Shown piece by piece: positions 5,829 through 9,371 of a stretch of DNA of 9,371 nucleotides (positions are counted from its first letter, which is position 1; each line of letters begins with the position of its first letter). A program made the translations under genes and the position numbers. The DNA is from an uncultured Eubacteriales bacterium (GTDB lineage: Bacteria; Bacillota; Clostridia; Oscillospirales; CAG-272): assembly GCA_949286815.1 (NCBI GenBank), contig CASEEB010000329.1:1-9371 (forward strand). The letters run 5' to 3'. The notes beneath the pieces were generated by a model. The model was not told the DNA's origin. It worked only from the letters and a program-made list of their open reading frames with translations, and made no database searches.

Positions 5829-6326
5829 TTAATCCTCGCACATCTTTGCAATTCTCTCAAGTGTTTTGTTTATACTGTCGTCTCCCTCGTCAAGAATAAA
5901 ATCCGCGTATTTTTCGTACAGTTCTTTTCTCTCATTATACATATCAAGCAATGTATAACCTTTTGGCATTACGACTCCCCTGTGAACATAGTCTCCAAGA
6001 CGCATACAAAGGGTTTCATAGCTGATTTTAATGTATATGACCTTTCCGATACTCTTAAGGTGCTTCATCGCGTCGTCTGAATACACCACGCTTCCTCCCG
6101 TGGATATTACCGTGCGGTCGGTTTCTATGCTTCTGTTGACTTCACCCTCGATTTTCAAAAACCCGTTAAGACCTTCGGTTTCAATAATTTCATGTAGCAG
6201 CATTCCGCATTTTTCCTGAATCAGAATATCGGAATCTAAAAATCTGTATCCCAATTTTTTTGCCAACAAAACGCCCACCGTGCTTTTACCGCACGACGGC
6301 ATACCGATTAAAACTATATTATTCAT
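5829..6326 (-). CDS. Shikimate-kinase-like P-loop kinase with an atypical substrate pocket
   Basis: This 165-residue product has the shikimate kinase (AroK/AroL) fold signature: Walker A GMPSCGKST (8-16), FLDSD with Asp31 and Asp33, STGGS (75-79), a lid arginine in VHRGV (Arg116) and the C-terminal ERKELYEKYAD (Arg133). Classical enzymes phosphorylate shikimate at the 3-hydroxyl in the chorismate pathway. One conserved shikimate-binding residue is missing: the usual FRxxE block (Arg58 in Mycobacterium numbering) reads FLKIE here, with Leu57. The third Gly of the GGG block is Ser79. The enzyme may therefore act on another hydroxyl substrate, or bind shikimate differently. The start overlaps the CmpB-like stop (ATGAATAA), implying translational coupling, and no other aromatic-pathway gene is nearby. 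Family confident; substrate uncertain, hence no gene symbol. Confidence 0.85.
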   Translation of the reverse strand: MNNIVLIGMPSCGKSTVGVLLAKKLGYRFLDSDILIQEKCGMLLHEIIETEGLNGFLKIEGEVNRSIETDRTVISTGGSVVYSDDAMKHLKSIGKVIYIKISYETLCMRLGDYVHRGVVMPKGYTLLDMYNERKELYEKYADFILDEGDDSINKTLERIAKMCED

Positions 6327-7122
6327 TCTTTTTCTTTTTCCGTTCTTCTGATTTTATTTCCGCCTTTTTTCTCTTGCCGAAATTGCGTTTACCCTCTCCC
6401 ATGACACGCTTTGCGGTTTCATAGTATCTTTTCAGATGTTCGGCAAGAGGCTTATCTGAGGAAAACGACAGAAAAAATTTCGTCTTTTTTTTGTTTTCTT
6501 CAGCACTCAGCCTGATCAAGCTTTTCAATTTTTCATACTTGACTATTATCTGACTTTCAAGCGCGAATTTCCGTATCTTTGAAAGAATATTGCACGAATA
6601 CACGGTGTCTATCAAAAAAACTCCGAAAAAGAATCCGATTATAAAAGAAAACCAAAGATTATCTCCGAGCCACTCCACAGCCCTCACCACATAAGGATGT
6701 ATTAAAAAATAGTAAATAGCACCAAGCCCTGCCCAGATGAGCGAAAATCTCGGGCAGATTATGCCCTGTATATTTCCCCATTCCTCCGAATAATCCCAGA
6801 GTTTTACCTTCATGCCCTTGATAAAAATGATTCCGGCAATATACTCTATACCGGTCATGCAGAGCGCCATAACAACAAACAGAATTATTTTGCCCGCCAG
6901 ACCGTCATTCTTATCCACAACGCGGTCAAGCCCCGCGAGCGCATACATGGTACAAAGACCGAATCCGTAAAGCGGAAGATACGGTCCCACCAAAAAACCG
7001 GGATTTATCCACTTTCTTTCCTTATTTGCAGTAGAAATAAATCTTCTGAAAAACAGTTCTATTACCCAACCGATACAGCTTCCCAGAAAAAACAAAAAAC
7101 AAAATGTAAGCATTATATTCAT
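6319..7122 (-). CDS. CmpB-family (PF06541) putative ABC-transporter-type membrane protein
   Basis: This is an integral membrane protein of 267 residues with about five or six hydrophobic segments (roughly 2-24, 43-64, 76-101, 120-141, 156-175). It carries the family blocks GWVIELFFRRF (18-28), WINPGFLVGPYLPLYGFG (38-55), GIEYIAG (91-97) and WDYSEEWGNIQGIICPRFS (109-127). PF06541 is annotated as putative ABC-transporter type IV permease, but no ATPase is nearby and the transport role is unproven. The last 90 residues form a very basic cytoplasmic tail (KRKKAEIKSEERKKKKNE at the end), which may bind nucleic acid or acidic lipids. The frame is open to a TTG at 7170, but that codon lies only about 6 bases past the predicted transcription start. 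I therefore prefer the ATG at 7122, although its ribosome binding site is weak; 7113 is also possible. It is the first gene of a two-gene operon. Confidence 0.82.
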   Translation of the reverse strand: MNIMLTFCFLFFLGSCIGWVIELFFRRFISTANKERKWINPGFLVGPYLPLYGFGLCTMYALAGLDRVVDKNDGLAGKIILFVVMALCMTGIEYIAGIIFIKGMKVKLWDYSEEWGNIQGIICPRFSLIWAGLGAIYYFLIHPYVVRAVEWLGDNLWFSFIIGFFFGVFLIDTVYSCNILSKIRKFALESQIIVKYEKLKSLIRLSAEENKKKTKFFLSFSSDKPLAEHLKRYYETAKRVMGEGKRNFGKRKKAEIKSEERKKKKNE

Positions 7123-7182
7123 TGACTTAAGTCCAACCTGTCGGTCTCTCCACTTCCGTAAAAATTGCAAAGCACAATAAAA

Positions 7183-7211
7183 AGTATACCATCAGCGCTC
7201 GGTTTTGTCAA
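7183..7211 (-). promoter_or_regulatory. Strong promoter of the CmpB / shikimate-kinase-like operon
   Basis: On the minus strand an exact TTGACA (7206-7211) and TATACT (7183-7188) are separated by exactly 17 bases. Transcription should start near 7176, giving a leader of about 54 bases to the ATG at 7122. Confidence 0.88.
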
Positions 7212-7267
7212 TTCCATTCCGGAAATATTAAAAGATTTTTAAGAATGACTCTTCAGACGATAGCGCC

Positions 7268-7299
7268 ATAAAACAAACGGGGCTGAGTTTTACAGCCCC
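7268..7299 (-). terminator. Intrinsic terminator of the rubrerythrin/rubredoxin operon
   Basis: On the minus strand GGGGCTG and CAGCCCC (7293-7299 with 7279-7285) form a perfect 7-bp stem with a 7-base loop. It is followed by GTTTGTTTTAT. It lies immediately after the rubredoxin stop at 7308. Confidence 0.9.
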
Positions 7300-7307
7300 A
7301 AAGTAAG

Positions 7308-7460
7308 TTATTCTTCTTCAAAAGCGCTTTTGTCAAGACCGCAGACGGGACATACCCAATCGTCGGGAATATCTTCCCAGGCCGTGCCGGGAGCTATTCC
7401 GTTATCGGGATCGCCCACCTCAGGGTCATACACATAGCCGCAAGGACACACATATTTCAT
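7308..7460 (-). CDS. Rubredoxin with atypical CxCG first knuckle
   Basis: This 50-residue rubredoxin is a small cytoplasmic electron carrier binding one iron through four cysteines. The typical core is present: [20 protein letters not shown] (9-28), then [20 protein letters not shown] with the second CxxCG knuckle (Cys37 and Cys40). The first knuckle is odd: it reads CPCG (Cys5, Cys7, Gly8), one residue shorter than the usual CxxCG. The codons are TGT-CCT-TGC-GGC and the frame is intact on both sides, so it is not a frameshift. It starts 30 bases after the rubrerythrin stop and has AAGGTGG ahead of the ATG. As the last gene of the operon it most likely passes electrons to the rubrerythrin to reduce peroxide. 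Iron coordination with the shortened knuckle may be slightly altered. Family assignment is secure. Confidence 0.95.
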   Translation of the reverse strand: MKYVCPCGYVYDPEVGDPDNGIAPGTAWEDIPDDWVCPVCGLDKSAFEEE

Positions 7461-7490
7461 ATATTAATCCCACCTTGAATTAAATTTTTA

Positions 7491-8039
7491 TTATTTTCCG
7501 AAGTAGCGCTCAAGCAATCCCGCAAATGCTTTGCCGTGGCGTGCTTCGTCACGCGCCATCTCATGCACGGTATCGTGGATAGCGTCAAGATTATGCTGCT
7601 TTGCGAGCTTCGCAAGTTCAAACTTGCCCGCGGTAGCTCCGTTTTCCGCCGCTACGCGAACACTCAGATTTTCTTTTGTGGAATCGGATACACACTCTCC
7701 GAGAAGCTCAGCGAATTTTGCCGCATGCTCTGCTTCCTCGTAAGCCGCTTCCTTCCAGTAAAGCGCGATTTCGGGATAACCTTCTCTTGCGGCGACACGA
7801 GCCATTGCAAGATACATTCCGACTTCAGTACATTCACCCTGGAAGTTAGCTCTCAGTCCCTCAATAATTTCCGCGGGAGCGTCCTTGGCAACGCCCACAA
7901 CATGCTCTGCAGCCCATGTCACTTCGCTTTCAACAACTTCTTCAAACTTTTCTCCCGGCGCTTTGCACAACGGGCACTTATCCGGACGAACATCCGACTC
8001 AACTATTTCACCGCAAACGGTACATCTCCACTTTTTCAT
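7491..8039 (-). CDS. Reverse rubrerythrin (NADH peroxidase type)
   Basis: This 182-residue protein has the reversed domain order. An N-terminal rubredoxin-like domain (Cys6, Cys9, Cys22, Cys25; CTVCG and [11 protein letters not shown]) is followed by a ferritin-like four-helix diiron domain from about residue 45. Likely diiron ligands lie in GECTEVGMY (Glu69), YEEAEHA (Glu102 and His105), AENGATAGK (Glu132) and [11 protein letters not shown] (Glu160, Glu165 and His168); which of these bind iron is partly inferred. Reverse rubrerythrins of clostridia act with NADH:rubredoxin reductase and rubredoxin as peroxidases and oxygen scavengers, protecting anaerobes. AAGGAG lies 8 bases before the ATG. 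Rubredoxin follows at 30 bases and an Rrf2 regulator precedes at 45 bases, all same strand, with one terminator behind them. That context supports a redox-stress operon. Family assignment is very confident. Confidence 0.96.
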   Translation of the reverse strand: MKKWRCTVCGEIVESDVRPDKCPLCKAPGEKFEEVVESEVTWAAEHVVGVAKDAPAEIIEGLRANFQGECTEVGMYLAMARVAAREGYPEIALYWKEAAYEEAEHAAKFAELLGECVSDSTKENLSVRVAAENGATAGKFELAKLAKQHNLDAIHDTVHEMARDEARHGKAFAGLLERYFGK

Positions 8040-8084
8040 AATAAATTCTCCTTTTCATAAGTATTATTGGTTTTTAATTTGTTT

Positions 8085-8537
8085 TTATTCCGTATTTTTA
8101 ATATAACCCGTCAGATCATCGACGCTGATATTCCGATCATTTAATTTTCCGACAGTTATCATCTTAAGATTTTCCGTCAGAATATCGTTGATGCATAAGA
8201 ACGCGTGATGCATTTTACAATTATCCTTGACGGGATTTTTGGTACATTCATGATCGCCGTCAAGACATTTTGAAATTTTCAAAGGTCCCTCTATCGCCTC
8301 GATTATCTCCAACACGTTCAGGTCGTCCGCGTTTTTGTTAAGTCTGTACCCTCCGAATGCTCCTTTAAATGAACTCACGATTCCACAGCCCGAAAGCTTT
8401 CTTAAGATTTTCAAAGCAAACTTCTGAGTAATACATGCATCCTTCGCTATTTCCGATGCCCCCACTGTTTTTTGACGCTGGGCAAGTATGCAGCATATTC
8501 TGACAGCGTAGTCGGATTCCTGCGTTATTCGTATCAT
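8085..8537 (-). CDS. Rrf2-family transcriptional regulator, probably Fe-S
   Basis: This 150-residue Rrf2-family protein has a winged helix-turn-helix at the N-terminus (MIRITQESDYAVRICCILA, then ASEIAKDACITQKFALKILR as the recognition region), the FGGYRLNK wing and the long dimerisation helix (LNVLEIIEAIEGPL). Three cysteines follow: Cys91, Cys98 and Cys107, in the place where IscR, NsrR and related proteins bind a [2Fe-2S] or [4Fe-4S] cluster. The spacing here is x6 and x8, not the x5/x5 of NsrR. By family, the cluster is lost or modified by oxygen, NO or peroxide, releasing or changing DNA binding. GAAGGA lies 5 bases before the ATG. It leads the rubrerythrin-rubredoxin operon, so it most likely regulates that operon and itself, through the palindrome at 8559-8579. 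Confidence 0.93.
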   Translation of the reverse strand: MIRITQESDYAVRICCILAQRQKTVGASEIAKDACITQKFALKILRKLSGCGIVSSFKGAFGGYRLNKNADDLNVLEIIEAIEGPLKISKCLDGDHECTKNPVKDNCKMHHAFLCINDILTENLKMITVGKLNDRNISVDDLTGYIKNTE

Positions 8538-8558
8538 ATTTTTCCTTCAAATTTTAAT

Positions 8559-8579
8559 TGTACACCTTTTTGGTATGCA
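8559..8579. promoter_or_regulatory. Imperfect palindrome over the transcription start, candidate Rrf2 operator
   Basis: TGTACACC and GGTATGCA are separated by TTTTT, an inverted repeat with 6 of 8 matching positions. It spans the predicted start point of the regulator operon (about 8576), just past the -10 box. A regulator bound here would block initiation, fitting autoregulation by the Rrf2 protein. The link to this regulator is inference from position. Confidence 0.5.
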
Positions 8580-8582
8580 TTT

Positions 8583-8611
8583 ATTATAACACTGAAATAC
8601 ATGTTTGTCAA
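8583..8611 (-). promoter_or_regulatory. Consensus promoter of the Rrf2-rubrerythrin-rubredoxin operon
   Basis: On the minus strand an exact TTGACA (8606-8611) and an exact TATAAT (8583-8588) are separated by 17 bases. A promoter this strong usually needs a repressor to be switched off, which fits the palindrome just downstream. Confidence 0.92.
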
Positions 8612-8706
8612 TAACAAAAAATAAATAATCCGTTATGTTTTTTTGAATTTTTTGTTTTTATGCATATAATTTATTCCTTTTGATGAAAATACATCCAAAT
8701 AAACAT

Positions 8707-8736
8707 TGTTAATTCTTAAAAATTCCTTAATTAACA
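8707..8736. promoter_or_regulatory. Perfect 8-bp inverted repeat upstream of the plus-strand promoter
   Basis: TGTTAATT (8707-8714) and AATTAACA (8729-8736) are perfect complements with a 14-base spacer. The centres of the arms lie 22 bases apart, about two helical turns, so a dimer could bind one face. The site ends 10 bases before the -35 box at 8747, a usual activator position. No regulator is identified. Confidence 0.35.
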
Positions 8737-8746
8737 GATACTTCGC

Positions 8747-8775
8747 TTGACAAGATTATACCGGAATGATATAAT
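8747..8775 (+). promoter_or_regulatory. Consensus promoter of the papain-like hydrolase gene
   Basis: An exact TTGACA (8747-8752) and an exact TATAAT (8770-8775) are separated by 17 bases. Transcription should start near 8782. The leader then contains a GGCGGA/TCCGCC stem (8789-8794 with 8814-8819) that begins only a few bases after the start. Confidence 0.92.
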
Positions 8776-8838
8776 AAATCAAAATCTCGGCGGAAATTAA
8801 AATTTTTAACACCTCCGCCAAGAAAGGTAATATAATAA

Positions 8839-9371
8839 ATGATAACATTAAATGACGACGCCGGCGATAGTTTGATATATGTGCTTTTAATGAGGTCAAA
8901 CACATTGTTTTCAAGATTTATCAAAATAATGACCGGCGGCAAATATACGCATTCATCCATCGGAGTACAGGCAGACTGCGGCACCATGTACAGCTTCGCA
9001 AGAAAGTACTCCCATCTGCCTCTGCCCGCGGGCTTTGTAAAAGAACATCTGAACAGCGGTATTCTGAAAAAATGCAGAAACGCTCCCTGCGCGCTGCTCA
9101 GAATAAAAGTTTCGCCGGAAGTAAAACTCAGACTTGCCGACGAACTTGAAAAAATGTTCAAAGTCAGAAACAGATACCATTATAACCTGGCAGGAACTTT
9201 TCAATGCTATTTCAACCGCCCGGCGGAAAGAAAAGATAAATTTTTCTGTTCTCAGTTTGTCGCGCATACTTTATGCTCTACAGGCGCCATTAAACTGCTC
9301 AAACCCGCCTCGCTATATAAACCGATGGATTTCTTCAAGCAACCCGAACTTGAGGTATGTTATGAAGGAAC
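8839..9371 (+). CDS. Permuted papain-like cysteine hydrolase (NlpC/P60 superfamily, YiiX/C92-like), cut by right edge
   Basis: Only the first 177 codons are in the window. The translation starts MITLNDDAGDSLIYVLLMRS and contains the signature blocks of circularly permuted NlpC/P60-like proteins: SRFIKIMTGGKYTHSSIGV with the likely catalytic His38, MYSFARKY followed by GFVKEH (Glu69), and FFCSQFVAHTL with the likely nucleophile Cys137. In the permuted class the His comes before the Cys, as here. Relatives (YiiX, YycO, LRAT-type) cleave amide, thioester or acyl bonds in peptidoglycan or lipids; the substrate here is not predictable. There is no signal peptide at this start, suggesting a cytoplasmic protein. 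AGAAAGG lies about 11 bases ahead of the ATG at 8839, a rather long spacing. The gene diverges from the Rrf2 operon and has its own consensus promoter. The C-terminus is missing. Confidence 0.82.
   Translation, partial: MITLNDDAGDSLIYVLLMRSNTLFSRFIKIMTGGKYTHSSIGVQADCGTMYSFARKYSHLPLPAGFVKEHLNSGILKKCRNAPCALLRIKVSPEVKLRLADELEKMFKVRNRYHYNLAGTFQCYFNRPAERKDKFFCSQFVAHTLCSTGAIKLLKPASLYKPMDFFKQPELEVCYEG

Noticed and set aside
5766..6080. Plus-strand open frame of 104 codons
   Set aside because: It starts before a terminator hairpin and runs antisense to the kinase gene; no ribosome binding site.
7536..8060. Plus-strand open frame of 174 codons
   Set aside because: It is antisense to the reverse rubrerythrin; a shadow frame with no recognisable features.
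8727..9267. Two minus-strand open frames opposite the papain-like hydrolase
   Set aside because: The plus strand encodes conserved catalytic blocks with a consensus promoter; the minus frames have no motifs.
1..9371. CRISPR array, tRNA/rRNA genes, transposase, phage or toxin-antitoxin module
   Set aside because: No regularly spaced repeats, no cloverleaf or rRNA stretches, and no matching proteins were seen in any frame.

Overview
The window looks like chromosome from an anaerobic, low-to-mid GC Firmicute of class Clostridia. The evidence is AT-rich intergenic DNA, purine-rich GGAGG-type ribosome binding sites, several vegetative promoters with exact or near-exact TTGACA-17-TATAAT spacing, a reverse rubrerythrin/rubredoxin pair, and a BspA-like leucine-rich-repeat lipoprotein. 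Most genes lie on the minus strand; the lipoprotein and the right-edge gene are on the plus strand. I saw no rRNA, tRNA, CRISPR array, insertion sequence or phage gene.

Layout, left to right: (1) the N-terminal 96 codons of a ComM/YifB-type AAA ATPase (minus, cut by the left edge). (2) A gene-free stretch of about 690 bases holding a hairpin-rich orphan element (375-455), then a consensus promoter (726-754) and a long, strongly structured leader (about 761-979). (3) A BspA-like lipoprotein (plus), ended by a 14-bp hairpin that separates it from a convergent gene pair. (4) rbfA and an NrnA-type DHH phosphoesterase (minus, overlapping by 8 nt), away from their usual nusA-infB and truB-ribF neighbours. 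(5) A 304-residue protein of unknown function (minus). (6) A cytoplasmic class-3-type lipase/esterase (minus). (7) A 34-residue single-pass membrane peptide with its own promoter and probable terminator (minus). (8) A two-gene operon (minus): a CmpB-family (PF06541) membrane protein translationally coupled to a shikimate-kinase-like protein, with a strong promoter in front and a terminator behind. (9) A redox operon (minus): Rrf2 regulator, reverse rubrerythrin, rubredoxin, with a consensus promoter, a palindrome over the likely transcription start, and a terminator. (10) Diverging from it, a plus-strand permuted papain-like (NlpC/P60-superfamily, YiiX-like) cysteine hydrolase cut by the right edge.

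The best-supported functional unit is the Rrf2-rubrerythrin-rubredoxin operon. The regulator probably senses redox state or oxidative/nitrosative stress through an Fe-S cluster, and the two products form an electron-transfer/peroxidase pair that protects an anaerobe. The most interesting unexplained items are the structured leader upstream of the lipoprotein, the orphan hairpin element at 375-455, the shikimate-kinase-like protein lacking an expected substrate-binding arginine, a rubredoxin whose first knuckle reads CxCG instead of CxxCG, and the 304-residue orphan that may carry a degenerate histidine-kinase-type ATPase domain. No complete novel defence or mobile system was seen.
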